DNA of 64,000 nucleotides from Lysobacter sp. 5GHs7-4. GTDB lineage: Bacteria > Pseudomonadota > Gammaproteobacteria > Xanthomonadales > Xanthomonadaceae. Shown here one piece after another: positions 51,628-62,002 of the stretch. The stretch spans positions 2,932,001 to 2,996,000 of the forward strand of contig NZ_CP089924.1 of assembly GCF_021284765.1 (NCBI RefSeq). The letters run 5' to 3'. The position numbers and the translations under genes are program-made. The notes below the pieces were generated by a model that did not search any database, was not told the DNA's origin, and worked only from the letters and a program-made list of their open reading frames with translations. The number at the start of each line of letters is the position of its first letter. Position 1 is the stretch's first letter.

Positions 51628-53640
51628 TCAGTTCCCGACCGTGCACGCGACGCTGAAACTCACCGAGCCGTTCGCCGGAAAGGTCGGCAGCACGACGCCT
51701 GCCGGGGTCAACAGGTCGGCGGGGGTGGCGGGACACACGCTGCCGCCTGCCGCCGAGCACGCTGTCACCTGGCAGTTGCTCAGGCCGGAAGTCGGGGTGT
51801 CCCGCACCACCGCAGCGTCGGCGGCGGAAGGGCCGCCATTCGAAACCACGAGCGTGTAGACCGTCTGCGCGCCCGCGATGACCGTCGTGACGTTGTTGGT
51901 CTTGCTGATCGACAGGTCGGACGAGCGCAAAGTGTTCGTGTACGTGCATACCGCGGCGTTGCCGCTGGTGATCGTCAAGGTATTGGCCTGCTTGCCGTTC
52001 GTGCCCGACAGTGTGTGGCCGCCGGTACAAGCCACCGTTGTCGTGTAGTTCGCTGCGTTCGCTCCGGTTTCGGCTGGCAGCGTTATCACGTTGCCGGTCG
52101 TCACCGTCACCGGTGCGCCGCTGTTGGCGGCGGTCGGAGCGGTGGCGTTGAACGCCACGGTGTTGTTGGTCCCGCCCGTCGTGGCGCCGATGGTCACCTG
52201 ATGGCCGGCGATGCTGCCGGCCGCCCATTGCTTCGCCAATTGCAACGTGGTGGTACGCGTGTTCGTGTAGGTGCAGACCGTCGGTGTCGTGCTGTTGGTG
52301 ATGGTGATCGTCTGCGGCGGCACGCTCGCCGCCAACGTGGTGCCGCCGGTACAGGCGACGGTCGTGGCGTACGACGCCGCCGACGCGCCGCCGCCGAAGG
52401 TTTCCGCCGGCAGAGTGACCAGGCTCCCGGCCGCTACCGCCACGGCGGTCCCGGTCGTATTGGTCGGCGCGGTGGAGGCGAAACTGGCGTTGTTGGTGCC
52501 GCCCGTGGTCGTCGCGCTCGCCGTATGTCCGGCGGTGCCGTTCACCCAGGTCTTGGCCAGGCTGAGGTTCTGCGCGATCCGCGTGTTGGTGTAGGTGCAG
52601 GTGATGTTGTCGCCCGAGCTTGGCGTCAGACTGAAGCTGGTGCCGGTGCCACTCGGCAACACGGTACCCGTCGCGGTGGCGGCCGCATTGGTGCAGGCGA
52701 AAGTGGTGTTGTAGACGCCGGCATTGGCGGAGATCGTTTCGCTCAGGTTGTATTGCGTGCCCGCGTCGAACCATTGCACGAGGCCTGGACCGCCCGTCAC
52801 CGCGGTGCCCGCGCCGCCGGTCGTGTAGGAGGACGCGGCGGTTTGGTTGTTGCCGGTTATGGCGAGCGTGAATTGCTCCGTACCCAGCCGCCCGGCACCG
52901 CCGAGCGTGGCCTTGGTGACGGCCAGGCGCGCAGTGCATTGCGAGGCGGTAATGTTGTTGAAGTTCCAGTCGTCGCCCTGGCGCCCGGCAACGTCCTGAT
53001 AGCGTACGGTCAAGCCAGACCCGGCGATCTGGGTGACGCTGGCAGGTAGCGTCAGCGTGAAGGCACGCGAACCGCCCGCGGGCGCCGTGGTCCCGCCGTT
53101 CCAAACCACCGTGGCCCCGTTGGACGCCGTAACCGAAGCGTTGCCGCCGACGGTCTGCCCGGACAGGAAACGGGCGTACTGAGTGCCGTTGATGAGAATC
53201 AGAATCGCGGTCTGATCGTTATTGATCGCCGGATTCGCTTCGGTCCAGCTCATGTTGCCGGTAATCACGATGGTGCCGTTCGCGCCTGTGCCGTACCGCG
53301 TGATCGCCGCTGCCGCGGAAGGCGCGCGGGTGACGTCCGGGCCGGAGGTGAAATAGCTGCCGGCACCGGCAGGCGTCCAGGCCGCCTGCGCATTGGCCGC
53401 GACGCATTGGCGGACGGCCTGCGCCGAGGCCGGAGCGGCCAGAAGCATGCCCAGGGCCACGGCGCTCGCCATCCAGCCCCATCGCGTCAGCAATCCACGC
53501 TTTCTAGACGCGGTCCTAGTCACAACCTGGCACGCTGCGTATGCATTCGGCGCGAGCGCCGAGGCCCTGGTGCGCGCTACGTCCTCACCGCTGATGGGCG
53601 ACTCCATGACGCACTCTTCGACACGAACGGCGGTAATCAT
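51628..53640 (-). CDS. Secreted repeat protein with SpaA-like and DUF11 domains
   Basis: A 670-residue Thr/Ser/Ala/Asn-rich protein. The ATG at 53640 has AGGGGG upstream; the signal sequence is internal (about 47-74, WMASAVALGMLLAAPASAQA). After an N-terminal domain (about 75-215) come three prealbumin-like repeats, each ending in CTYTNT, and a final DUF11 domain (about 575-670; DLSISKTNN...VVSNGGPSAADAAVVRD). Each repeat has a conserved Cys pair. No sorting or anchoring signal follows. A surface adhesin or matrix protein is likely. Confidence 0.75.
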   Translation of the reverse strand: MITAVRVEECVMESPISGEDVARTRASALAPNAYAACQVVTRTASRKRGLLTRWGWMASAVALGMLLAAPASAQAVRQCVAANAQAAWTPAGAGSYFTSGPDVTRAPSAAAAITRYGTGANGTIVITGNMSWTEANPAINNDQTAILILINGTQYARFLSGQTVGGNASVTASNGATVVWNGGTTAPAGGSRAFTLTLPASVTQIAGSGLTVRYQDVAGRQGDDWNFNNITASQCTARLAVTKATLGGAGRLGTEQFTLAITGNNQTAASSYTTGGAGTAVTGGPGLVQWFDAGTQYNLSETISANAGVYNTTFACTNAAATATGTVLPSGTGTSFSLTPSSGDNITCTYTNTRIAQNLSLAKTWVNGTAGHTASATTTGGTNNASFASTAPTNTTGTAVAVAAGSLVTLPAETFGGGASAASYATTVACTGGTTLAASVPPQTITITNSTTPTVCTYTNTRTTTLQLAKQWAAGSIAGHQVTIGATTGGTNNTVAFNATAPTAANSGAPVTVTTGNVITLPAETGANAANYTTTVACTGGHTLSGTNGKQANTLTITSGNAAVCTYTNTLRSSDLSISKTNNVTTVIAGAQTVYTLVVSNGGPSAADAAVVRDTPTSGLSNCQVTACSAAGGSVCPATPADLLTPAGVVLPTFPANGSVSFSVACTVGN

Positions 53641-53815
53641 CGCGGCCCCCTGAATCAGCCAGCACTGGCATAGTTAAAAGAACCTATCGCCATGTGCGAG
53701 CTAAACCGGACATGCATCCGCTCATCTCGGCCACCGCCTTCTTTCCGCCCGCCATATCCCGCGCAAGGAGCCCGGCTTCCGGCCGAAACGTCCACCCGCC
53801 GACCGGCGCCCAAAG

Positions 53816-53841
53816 AAAAAGCGGGCCGTAGCCCGCTTTTT
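53816..53841 (-). terminator. Intrinsic terminator of pnp
   Basis: Stem AAAAAGCGGGC/GCCCGCTTTTT (53816-53826 with 53831-53841), loop CGTA, and T-run on the minus strand, 27 bases beyond the pnp stop. Symmetric, so it can act on both strands. Confidence 0.9.
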
Positions 53842-53867
53842 CTCGGATCCAGCGTGGTGCGCGGCGA

Positions 53868-55976
53868 TCACTCGGCCGCGACGCCCTCGCCTTCTTCCAC
53901 GGCCTTCATCGACAGGCGGATGCGGCCCTGCTTGTCGACTTCCAGCACCTTGACCTTGACCACGTCGCCTTCCTTGAGCTTGTCGCTGACCTTCTCGACG
54001 CGCTCGTTGGAGATCTGCGAGACGTGGACCAGACCATCCTTGCCCGGCAGGATGGTGACGAAGGCGCCGAAGTCCATGATCTTGGCGACCTTGCCTTCGT
54101 AGATGCGGCCCGGCTCGACGTCGGAGACGATCTGGTCGATGCGCGCCTTGGCGGCCTGCGCGGCGGCGGCGTTGACCGAGGCGATGACGATGGTGCCGTC
54201 GTCCTGGATGTCGATCTGGGTGCCGGTTTCCTTGGTGATCGCCTGGATGGTCGAGCCGCCCTTGCCGATCACTTCGCGGATCTTGTCCGGGTGGATCTTC
54301 ATGGTCAGCAGGCGCGGCGCGTACTCGGACAGCTCCGAGCGCGAGGTGGTGATGGCGTTGGCCATCTCGCCCAGGATGTGCAGGCGGCCGGCCTTAGCCT
54401 GGCCCAGCGCGACCTTCATGATCTCTTCGGTGATGCCCTGGATCTTGATGTCCATCTGCAGCGCCGAGATGCCTTCCGAGGTACCGGCGACCTTGAAGTC
54501 CATGTCGCCGAGGTGATCCTCGTCGCCCAGGATGTCGGACAGGACGACGAAGTTGTCGCCTTCCTTGACCAGGCCCATCGCGATACCGGCGACCGGCGCC
54601 TTGATCGGCACGCCGGCATCCATCAGCGCCAGCGAGCTGCCGCAGACCGAAGCCATCGAGGACGAACCGTTCGATTCGGTGATTTCCGAGACCACGCGGA
54701 TGGTGTACGGGAACTCTTCCATCGTCGGCATCACGGCCAGCACGCCGCGCTTGGCCAGACGGCCGTGGCCGATTTCGCGGCGCTTCGGACCCATCATGCG
54801 GCCGGCTTCGCCGACCGAGAAGGGCGGGAAGTTATAGTGGAACAGGAAGTGTTCCTTGTACTCGCCCGAGACGGCGTCGATGATCTGACCGTCGCGCGCG
54901 GTGCCCAGCGTGGCGACCACGATGGCCTGGGTCTCGCCGCGGGTGAACAGCGAGGAACCGTGGGTACGCGGCAGCACGCCGACCTTGGAGGCGATCGGGC
55001 GCACGGTGTCGAGCGCACGGCCGTCGATGCGGACCTTGGTGCTCAGCACCGAGTTGCGCATGGTCTGGTACTCGAGCTCGCCGAATTCCTTGGACAGCTC
55101 GGCGGTGGCCCAGCCGTCGGCTTCGGCGCGGCCGGCCAGACGCTGCAGCACGTCCTTCTTGATCGCGCCGATGGCGTCGCGGCGCTGCAGCTTGTCGCGC
55201 ACCTGGAAGGCGGCGGCGAGCTGGTCGCCCACGGCTTCCTTGAGCGCGCCGATCAGGGCGTCGTTCTTGGCCGGAGCTTCCCAGGTCGAGGCCTTGGTGC
55301 CGGCTTCGACGACGAGCTCGTTGATGACGTTGATGACCTTCTGCATTTCGCGATGGCCGAACATCACCGCGCCCAGCATGACGTCCTCGGACAGCATCTT
55401 GGCTTCGGATTCGACCATCAGCACCGCGTTGGAGGTACCGGCGACGACCAGTTCCAGCTCGGAATCGGCCAGCTCGCTCACGGTCGGGTTCAGCAGGTAC
55501 TGGCCGTTCTTGTAGCCGACCTTGGCCGCGCCGATCGGGCCCTGGAACGGGGTGCCGGCCAGCGCCATCGCGGCGGAGGCGCCGATCAGGGCCGGGATGT
55601 CGCCGTCGACTTCCGGATTCATCGACATCACGGTGGCGATGATCTGGACTTCGTTCTTGTAGTCCTCCGGGAACAGCGGACGGATCGGGCGATCGATCAG
55701 ACGCGAGATCAGCGTCTCCTTCTCGGTCGCGCGGCCCTCACGCTTGAAGAAGCCGCCCGGGATGCGGCCGCCGGCGTAGAACTTCTCCTGGTAATCGACG
55801 GTGAGCGGGAAGAAATCCTGCCCCTCGCGCGCGCTCTTGGCGGCGACGGCGGTCACCAGCAGTACGGTGTCGTCCATCTTGACGATCACGGCGCCGCTGG
55901 CCTGGCGAGCGATCTCGCCGGTCTCCAGCGTTACCTGGTGGTTGCCGTACTGGAAGGTCTTGGTAATTTTTGCCAC
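53868..55976 (-). CDS. pnp: Polynucleotide phosphorylase
   Basis: A 702-residue 3'-to-5' phosphorolytic exoribonuclease of the degradosome. Two RNase PH domains (about 1-225 and 320-550), a KH domain with [14 protein letters not shown] (about 567-580) and a C-terminal S1 domain (about 620-690; [18 protein letters not shown]) are all present. The GTG at 55976 with AAGGAA upstream gives the family N-terminus [14 protein letters not shown]; a longer open frame upstream is leader. It follows rpsO as in most gammaproteobacteria. Confidence 0.97.
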   Translation of the reverse strand: MAKITKTFQYGNHQVTLETGEIARQASGAVIVKMDDTVLLVTAVAAKSAREGQDFFPLTVDYQEKFYAGGRIPGGFFKREGRATEKETLISRLIDRPIRPLFPEDYKNEVQIIATVMSMNPEVDGDIPALIGASAAMALAGTPFQGPIGAAKVGYKNGQYLLNPTVSELADSELELVVAGTSNAVLMVESEAKMLSEDVMLGAVMFGHREMQKVINVINELVVEAGTKASTWEAPAKNDALIGALKEAVGDQLAAAFQVRDKLQRRDAIGAIKKDVLQRLAGRAEADGWATAELSKEFGELEYQTMRNSVLSTKVRIDGRALDTVRPIASKVGVLPRTHGSSLFTRGETQAIVVATLGTARDGQIIDAVSGEYKEHFLFHYNFPPFSVGEAGRMMGPKRREIGHGRLAKRGVLAVMPTMEEFPYTIRVVSEITESNGSSSMASVCGSSLALMDAGVPIKAPVAGIAMGLVKEGDNFVVLSDILGDEDHLGDMDFKVAGTSEGISALQMDIKIQGITEEIMKVALGQAKAGRLHILGEMANAITTSRSELSEYAPRLLTMKIHPDKIREVIGKGGSTIQAITKETGTQIDIQDDGTIVIASVNAAAAQAAKARIDQIVSDVEPGRIYEGKVAKIMDFGAFVTILPGKDGLVHVSQISNERVEKVSDKLKEGDVVKVKVLEVDKQGRIRLSMKAVEEGEGVAAE

Positions 55977-56094
55977 GTTGGGTTCCTTCGGTTCGATACG
56001 TTCCGGTGGGGGCCCTTGCCCCACCCGGTCGGCCGCCGTAACGGCCTGCGGTTTGGTGTGCACCCTGGCCCGGGCATCCGCCCCGGCCGGTCAC

Positions 56095-56134
56095 GCGGTC
56101 CGGACTGCCGGACCTGGGCCGTGGCGGTCCGGAC
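56095..56134 (-). other. Repeated, self-complementary segment in the pnp leader
   Basis: GCGGTCCGGAC occurs at 56095-56105 and again at 56124-56134, and TCCGGAC is nearly palindromic, so the leader can fold strongly. In E. coli the pnp leader is cut by RNase III and controlled by PNPase itself; a comparable structure is plausible here. Confidence 0.4.
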
Positions 56135-56210
56135 CAAAGCGGTCCCGGGCCGATCGGCTGGCGCTGCATCCTGCATCGCCGCGGGCGCGGTTCCGAAGAT
56201 TCCGGTCCCG

Positions 56211-56243
56211 CAAAAGAAACCGCGGCGCATCGCTGCGCCGCGG
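56211..56243 (-). terminator. Terminator-like hairpin after rpsO
   Basis: A perfect 10-bp stem (56220-56229 with 56234-56243) with a 4-base loop is followed on the minus strand by TTTCTTTT. It lies 10 bases beyond the rpsO stop, in the position of the classic rpsO attenuating terminator before pnp. Confidence 0.75.
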
Positions 56244-56253
56244 TCGGTATCGG

Positions 56254-56514
56254 TTAGCGGCGCAGACCGAGCTTTTCGATCAGGGCCTTGTAACGCTCGT
56301 TGTCTTTACGCTTCAGGTAGTCGAGCAGGCTGCGGCGGCGGTTGACCATCTGCAGCAGGCCGCGCCGGCTGTGGTGATCCTGCTTGTGCTGCTTGAAGTG
56401 ACCGGTGAGCTGCTCGATGCGAGCGGTGAGCAGGGCGACCTGGACTTCCGGCGAACCGGTGTCGTTGGCGCCGCGCTTGTTGTCTTCAATGATCTTGCTG
56501 GTGTCGATGGACAT
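56254..56514 (-). CDS. rpsO: 30S ribosomal protein S15
   Basis: An 86-residue S15 of exactly the usual bacterial length. Conserved sequence includes [31 protein letters not shown] and [12 protein letters not shown]15 binds the central domain of 16S rRNA early in 30S assembly. The ATG at 56514 starts MSIDTSK. The longer open frame upstream is untranslated leader. Confidence 0.98.
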   Translation of the reverse strand: MSIDTSKIIEDNKRGANDTGSPEVQVALLTARIEQLTGHFKQHKQDHHSRRGLLQMVNRRRSLLDYLKRKDNERYKALIEKLGLRR

Positions 56515-56722
56515 TTTTCTCTTCCGATGCGTGGCCTGCAGAAGCGAATCGGTCGCGGCATTGCCGCTCCGACGCACCGCCTGGCTCGCCGTTTGCTAGT
56601 GAGGTGGGATGCCGTTCAAGCCCTGGTGCAGGCGAAGTGCTTGAAAAGCGGCGGAATTGTAACAGCCCGTGGCGGCGAATGCGACCGCGATTACGGCCGG
56701 CCGCGCCCCGACCGCCGGCCTT

Positions 56723-57475
56723 TCAGTCCCGCGCCGAGTCGCGTTCAGTTTCGGTGTCCTCGCCCTGTGCCGGGCGCGCCGCGTCCTGCGCCTGCCGCAC
56801 GGCTTCGAGACGGCGCTGCTTGAGGGCTTCCGGCTGGGGCCGCCGCGCATCGGTGCTGGACGGCGTTGCGCCCTGCCCGCTCGCGGCCGCGCCGCGATCG
56901 GCGCGCATGCGGCGCAGGCCGTCGGTCATGGCCTTCACGTCGGCCTTGAGCTGCAGGCGCCAGCGGCCGTCGATGCGGCGCAGGCTGGCGATGTCCATGG
57001 TGGTCACCGGCGTGTCGCTGAGCCCGGAGCGCATGACGGTACGGGTGACGGCGTGGTACTGGTCGTCGCCCTCGGGAATGGCGCCGACGACCTGCACGCT
57101 GTCGATGCTGATGCCGCCCAGATTCTTCATGGTGCCGCTCATGAACGCGGCGAAGAACCCGGCATCGTCCAGGCGCCGGATCTGCTCGGGCGTCTGGCCG
57201 CCGAACAGCGCGAGCAGGCGCGGATTGGCGGTGCCGGTGCCCTCGACCAGCTCTCCGAGCAGGCCGCGCAGGTCGGTCAGGGCGGCCGGATCCATCAGAC
57301 CGGCCAGGCACCGCCAGTCCTGGCGGCGGCTGCATTCGGCGGAGGCGTCGATCACCGCCTGCGGGCGGGTGCTGTCGACGGGCGCGGCGCCCTGGGGCGG
57401 CGCAGCGGCGGCGCAGACGGGCATCGCGGCCAGGAGCAGCACCGCGGCCAGCATCGGATTGGATCGCTTCATCAT
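56723..57475 (-). CDS. Hypothetical secreted protein between truB and rpsO
   Basis: A 250-residue protein I do not recognise. It has a signal peptide (MMKRSNPMLAAVLLLAAMPV, cleaved near AAA, residue 24), a globular region (about 40-200) with two cysteines near 48 and 56, and a charged Gln/Arg/Ala-rich tail. The start ATG at 57475 has GAGGGA upstream and lies 43 bases after the truB stop. Position inside a translation operon is probably incidental. Confidence 0.7.
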   Translation of the reverse strand: MMKRSNPMLAAVLLLAAMPVCAAAAPPQGAAPVDSTRPQAVIDASAECSRRQDWRCLAGLMDPAALTDLRGLLGELVEGTGTANPRLLALFGGQTPEQIRRLDDAGFFAAFMSGTMKNLGGISIDSVQVVGAIPEGDDQYHAVTRTVMRSGLSDTPVTTMDIASLRRIDGRWRLQLKADVKAMTDGLRRMRADRGAAASGQGATPSSTDARRPQPEALKQRRLEAVRQAQDAARPAQGEDTETERDSARD

Positions 57476-57518
57476 CAGTCCCTCGGTCGTGGTCGCGCGC
57501 GCCGGTGCCGGTGCGGCC

Positions 57519-58499
57519 TCAGGCATCCCGATCGGAGGCCGGATCCGTCGCGACCGTAACCGCTGCCGGGCTGCCGCTCAACACCGCCCAGCGGAACAGG
57601 CGCTGCGGCTGCAGACGCTGCTGCGCATCGCGCTGGCCCAGGCCCAGGCAGCGGCCGTCCGTGTCGAAGATCGCGACCAGGCCCGGCTCGCCCTCGGCGC
57701 AGGCCACGGATTGGCCGTAACCGATGCGGCGCTGGGCCTCCGCGTCGACCTGCACGCGCTCGAACCCGGCCAGGCCGGCTTCGATCGGCAGCAGGCAGGC
57801 GTCGAGCGCGGCCTCGCCCTGCTCGGCCAGCGCACGCAATTCGTCGAGCGTGAACATGCGCGGCTGGGCGAAGGGCTCGACCCATAGCCGGCGCAGCGTG
57901 GCCACGTGCGCACCGCAGCCCAGGGTTTCGCCGAGGTCGCGCACCAGGCTGCGCACGTAAGTGCCCGAGCCGCACTCCACGTGCAGGCGCAGGCGCGCGC
58001 CGTCGCGCTCGAGCACGCGCAGCGCATGCACGCTGACCTCGCGTTCGGGCGCTTCGATGGTCTCGCCGCGGCGGGCCTTGGCGTACAGCGGTTCGCCGCC
58101 CTGCTTGAGCGCGGAATAGATCGGCGCGCGCTGGCGGATGTCGCCGCGCAAAGGCGCCAACGCGGCCTCGATCGCCGCGTCGTCGAGCTCCGGCACCGGC
58201 CGCTGCAGCAGGACCGCACCGTCGGCGTCGTCGGTGTCGGTGACCGTGCCGAGCACAGCCTGAGTCTCGTAGGCCTTGCGCGCACCCAGCAACAGGCCGG
58301 CGATCTTGGTGGCCTCGCCGAAGCACAGCGGCAACAGGCCGGTCGCCAGCGGATCCAGGCTGCCGGTGTGGCCGGCCTTGTCGGCACGGAACAGGTGGCG
58401 CACCTGCTGCAAGGCCTGGTTCGAGCTCAGGCCCGGCGGCTTGTCGAGCAGCAACAGCCCGTCCAGGGCGCGGAACACGGTGCGGGGCTTCTTGCTCAT
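57519..58499 (-). CDS. truB: tRNA pseudouridine-55 synthase
   Basis: A 326-residue TruB that isomerises U55 in the T-loop of tRNAs. The catalytic aspartate is D49 in [13 protein letters not shown]. Further family motifs are [38 protein letters not shown] and the RNA-binding segment [17 protein letters not shown]-terminal PUA-like part (about 250-310) is present. It follows rbfA after 239 bases filled by a repeat. Confidence 0.97.
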   Translation of the reverse strand: MSKKPRTVFRALDGLLLLDKPPGLSSNQALQQVRHLFRADKAGHTGSLDPLATGLLPLCFGEATKIAGLLLGARKAYETQAVLGTVTDTDDADGAVLLQRPVPELDDAAIEAALAPLRGDIRQRAPIYSALKQGGEPLYAKARRGETIEAPEREVSVHALRVLERDGARLRLHVECGSGTYVRSLVRDLGETLGCGAHVATLRRLWVEPFAQPRMFTLDELRALAEQGEAALDACLLPIEAGLAGFERVQVDAEAQRRIGYGQSVACAEGEPGLVAIFDTDGRCLGLGQRDAQQRLQPQRLFRWAVLSGSPAAVTVATDPASDRDA

Positions 58500-58619
58500 G
58501 CGGGCATTGTAGGAGCGATGCGGGCGACGGCCAGTAGCGGCGGACGGGCGGTCGCGAAGGACGAAGACGGACCGCCGAGCGGCTGAACCGCATCGGCGTT
58601 CGAGGTTGATAGGACCGGC

Positions 58620-58725
58620 TTTGGGGTAGGAGCGGCGTGAGCCGCGACCGGGATGCCTCGAACGACCGGGCCGGTCGACGTGGCCGTAGGGGCGCGGTCG
58701 CGGCTCACGCCGCTCCTACCCCAAG
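58620..58725. repeat. Perfect 29-bp inverted repeat pair (GGAGCGGCG family)
   Basis: Arms 58621-58649 and 58696-58724 are perfect inverted repeats with a 46-base spacer, the longest of this family here. They sit between rbfA and truB and would be transcribed in the infB-rbfA-truB unit, possibly as a processing or attenuation site. Confidence 0.8.
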
Positions 58726-58738
58726 GCCGAATGCCGGC

Positions 58739-59113
58739 TCAGTCCTGCTCGGACTCCGGCGCCTGCGGCGGCAGATCGCGCAGCAGGTTGTCGATGCGCT
58801 CGCCGCGGTCGACCGAGTCGTCGTAGTGGAAGTGCAGTTCCGGCACGTGGCGCAGCTTCATCGCCTTGCCCAGCTGGTAGCGCAGCTCCTTGGACAGCTC
58901 CTTCAGCGCCTTGACCGCCTCGCGGGAGCGTTCCTCCTGCAAAGCGGTCACGAACACCTTGGCGTGGGCCAGGTCGCGGGTGATCTCCACGTCGGACACG
59001 CTGACCGACGGCAGGCCGTGCTCGCGCACGGCCTCGCGCACCAGCGTGCCCAGCTCGCGGCGGAGCTGCGCGGCGACGCGGTCGGTGCGATGGAACGATT
59101 TGTTGCTAGGCAT
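58739..59113 (-). CDS. rbfA: Ribosome-binding factor A
   Basis: A 124-residue RbfA, a KH-fold factor for late 30S maturation and cold adaptation. Recognised from RTDRVAAQLRRELGTLVREAV, VSVSDVEITRDLAHAKVFVT and the C-terminal LRHVPELHFHYDDSVDRGERI. The ATG at 59113 gives the usual N-terminus MPSNKSFHRTDRV. It follows infB by 53 bases. Confidence 0.97.
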   Translation of the reverse strand: MPSNKSFHRTDRVAAQLRRELGTLVREAVREHGLPSVSVSDVEITRDLAHAKVFVTALQEERSREAVKALKELSKELRYQLGKAMKLRHVPELHFHYDDSVDRGERIDNLLRDLPPQAPESEQD

Positions 59114-59166
59114 CGATATCCACTGATGATGCGGCGGACGGATCGCTCCGCCCGCCGCGATGACGG

Positions 59167-61782
59167 TTACAGCGTGCGCTGGACCTCGATGCGCTCGAAG
59201 CACTCGATCTGGTCGCCCGGCTTGACGTCGTTGTACGCCTTCACGCCGATGCCGCATTCGGTGCCGTTGCGCACTTCGTCGACGTTCTCCTTGAAGCGGC
59301 GCAGCGATTCCAGCTCGCCCTCGAAGACCACCGCATTGTCGCGCAGCACGCGGATCGGCTTGGAGCGCTTGACCACGCCCTCGACGACCATGCAGCCGGC
59401 GACCGCGCCGAACTTGGAGCTGCGGAACACGTCGCGCACTTCGGCGATGCCGATGATCTCTTCGCGGATCTCGACGCCGAGGATGCCCGAGGCCACCTGC
59501 TTCACCTGATCGATCACGTCATAGATGATCGAGAAGTAGCGCAGGTCGACGCCGTTGCCTTCGATGATGCGGCGCGCGGAGGCGTCGGCACGGACGTTGA
59601 AGCCGATCACCGTGGCCTTGGCGGTGGCCGCGGCATTGGCGTCGGACTCGGTGATGCCGCCCACGCCGGAGCTGATCACGTTGATGCGGATCTGGTCGTT
59701 GGACAGCGCCATCAGCGACTGACGCAGCGCCTCCACCGAACCCTGCACGTCGGCCTTGATGACCAGGTTGAGGCTCAGCTGGCCCTCGCCCTTGCCCATC
59801 TGGGCCATGATGTCTTCCATGCGGTTGCCGGCGGCGGCGACCAGGCGCGATTCGCGGCGCTTGGCGTCGCGCTGCTGCGCGACGTCCTTGGCCAGGCGCT
59901 CGTCCTCGACCACCACGAAATCGTCGCCGGCATCCGGCACGCCCGACAGGCCCAGCACCTGCACCGGAATCGACGGACCCGCCGACTCCACCTGCTTGCC
60001 GTTCTCGTCGAACAACGCACGCACGCGGCCGTACTGCACGCCGCAGACCAGGTAATCGCCCTTCTTGAGCTGGCCCTGCTGGACCAGCACCGTGGCGACC
60101 GGGCCGCGGCCCTTGTCCAGCGCGGATTCGATGACCGTACCGGTGGCGCGGCCGACCGGCACCGCCGACAGCTCCAGCACCTCGGCCTGCAGCGAAATCG
60201 CGTCCAGCAGGCTGTCCACGCCCTGACCGGTCTTGGCCGACAGCTCGACCATCTGGGTGTCGCCGCCGAAGTCCTCGGCGACCACCTGTTCGGCCAGCAG
60301 TTCGTTCTTGACGCGCAGCGGATCGGAGTCGGACTTGTCGACCTTGTTGATCGCCACGATCAGCGGCACACCGGCCGCTTTGGCGTGCTGCACGGCTTCG
60401 CGGGTCTGCGGCTTGACGCCGTCGTCGGCCGCGACCACCAGCACCACGATGTCGGTCAGCTTGGCGCCGCGCGCGCGCATCGAGGTGAAGGCGGCGTGGC
60501 CGGGCGTGTCGAGGAAGCTGATCACGCCGCGGTCGGTTTCGACGTGATACGCGCCGATGTGCTGGGTGATGCCGCCGGCTTCGCCGGAAGCGACCTTGGT
60601 GCGGCGGATGTAGTCCAGCAGCGAGGTCTTGCCGTGGTCGACGTGGCCCATGATGGTGACCACCGGCGGACGCGCGACGCGATCGCCCTGCTGTTCCTCG
60701 GTATGCGCGATCAGCGCGTCCTCGGCGTCGTTGGCGTTGGCCTTGATCACGGTGTGGCCGAGTTCCTCGGTCACCAGCGCCGCGGTGTCGTGGTCGATGC
60801 TCTGATTGATGGTCGCCATGACGCCCATCTTGAACAGCGCCTTGACCACGTCGCCGCCCTTGAGGGCGAGCTTCTGGGCCAGGTCGGCGACCGTGATGGT
60901 CTCGCCGATCGCGACTTCGCGCACGATCGGCGCGGTCGGACGCGAGAAGCCGTGGGCGCCGCCGCCGGAGCGGCTCTGCTCGGCCTGACGGCGCGGCTTG
61001 GACTTGCCGCGCGCGCTGCTCGTGCGGCGGGCGCGGTCGGAGGCGCTCAGGTGCAGCTGGCCGGCGAAGCGGTTGGCGGCATCGTCGTCCTCGACGCCGG
61101 CGACCATCGCGTGCGAACCGCGGGTCTTGTGGCGCGGCGCGTTGTGGTCGACGCGCGCCGGTTCCGGACGCGCCGGCGCCGGCTTCGGATGACCGTGGCC
61201 GTGCGTGGTCGGCGGCTTGCGCGCGGGCGCCTCGTCGTCCTCGGCCGGCACGATCGCGCTGGCATCGGCCAGCTTGGCCTTCTGCTCTTCCTCGGCCTTG
61301 GCGCGCGCGGCCTCTTCGGCCTCGCGGCGCGCGGCTTCGGCGGCGTCGGCGCGACGCTTGTCGACCTCGGCCAGCTTCTGCTGCTCGGCGAGATTGCGCT
61401 GCTTGGACTCTTCGAGCTTGCGCAGGATCTCGGCGCGCTCGTCGGTCGGCTCGCCCTGGGCCTCGTTGGGCTTGACCAGGGTGACCTTCTTGCGCACGAC
61501 CACGTCGACGGTGGTGCGGTTCTTGCCGCCACCGACGGTGAGTTCCTGCTTGCGGCTGCGATTGAGCGTGATCTTCTTCGCCGCCTCGCTCTCGTCGGCC
61601 GGCTTGTCGGCCTTGCCGTGGGAGCGCTTCAGGAAGCCGAGCAGCTTGACTTTCTCGATGCTGGTCACGACCTGGTCGGGGCCGCTGAAGCTCATGCCGG
61701 CCTCGGCCAGCTGCTCCAGCAACTTCTCGACCGGCGTGTTCACCAGTTCGGCCAGCTTGCGGATGGTGGTTTGCTGCGACAT
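59167..61782 (-). CDS. infB: Translation initiation factor IF-2
   Basis: An 871-residue IF-2. Two N-terminal IF2N-type modules are visible ([20 protein letters not shown] at the start and [20 protein letters not shown] near 300), separated by a charged Ala/Glu/Lys/Arg-rich linker. The G-domain has G1 [10 protein letters not shown]3 DTPGHAAF and G4 INKVDK, followed by the domains that bind initiator tRNA. The ATG at 61782 starts [13 protein letters not shown]. It follows nusA by 220 bases. Confidence 0.97.
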   Translation of the reverse strand: MSQQTTIRKLAELVNTPVEKLLEQLAEAGMSFSGPDQVVTSIEKVKLLGFLKRSHGKADKPADESEAAKKITLNRSRKQELTVGGGKNRTTVDVVVRKKVTLVKPNEAQGEPTDERAEILRKLEESKQRNLAEQQKLAEVDKRRADAAEAARREAEEAARAKAEEEQKAKLADASAIVPAEDDEAPARKPPTTHGHGHPKPAPARPEPARVDHNAPRHKTRGSHAMVAGVEDDDAANRFAGQLHLSASDRARRTSSARGKSKPRRQAEQSRSGGGAHGFSRPTAPIVREVAIGETITVADLAQKLALKGGDVVKALFKMGVMATINQSIDHDTAALVTEELGHTVIKANANDAEDALIAHTEEQQGDRVARPPVVTIMGHVDHGKTSLLDYIRRTKVASGEAGGITQHIGAYHVETDRGVISFLDTPGHAAFTSMRARGAKLTDIVVLVVAADDGVKPQTREAVQHAKAAGVPLIVAINKVDKSDSDPLRVKNELLAEQVVAEDFGGDTQMVELSAKTGQGVDSLLDAISLQAEVLELSAVPVGRATGTVIESALDKGRGPVATVLVQQGQLKKGDYLVCGVQYGRVRALFDENGKQVESAGPSIPVQVLGLSGVPDAGDDFVVVEDERLAKDVAQQRDAKRRESRLVAAAGNRMEDIMAQMGKGEGQLSLNLVIKADVQGSVEALRQSLMALSNDQIRINVISSGVGGITESDANAAATAKATVIGFNVRADASARRIIEGNGVDLRYFSIIYDVIDQVKQVASGILGVEIREEIIGIAEVRDVFRSSKFGAVAGCMVVEGVVKRSKPIRVLRDNAVVFEGELESLRRFKENVDEVRNGTECGIGVKAYNDVKPGDQIECFERIEVQRTL

Positions 61783-62002
61783 TCGGTGTCCGTTTCCTTC
61801 GTGGCGCGGGACGCATCCCGCGCGTGATGGCGCCATTCTAGCCCCGCGCAACGCCTAACACCCCGGCATCGCGCAGGCCCGGATGGCCTGCCCGCGGACC
61901 GGGCCCATGCCCGGTCCTGCGAAGCCGGATCGGGGCGCCAGCCGCGATCCGGGGTGCCGGAAGACGCCCGCCAGGGGCCTCTTCCGACCTGAAGCTAATT
62001 CC

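Noticed and set aside
55977..56063. 29-codon N-terminal extension of PNPase
   Set aside because: The family N-terminus begins at the GTG at 55976, which has its own SD sequence; the extension is Pro/Glu-rich leader.
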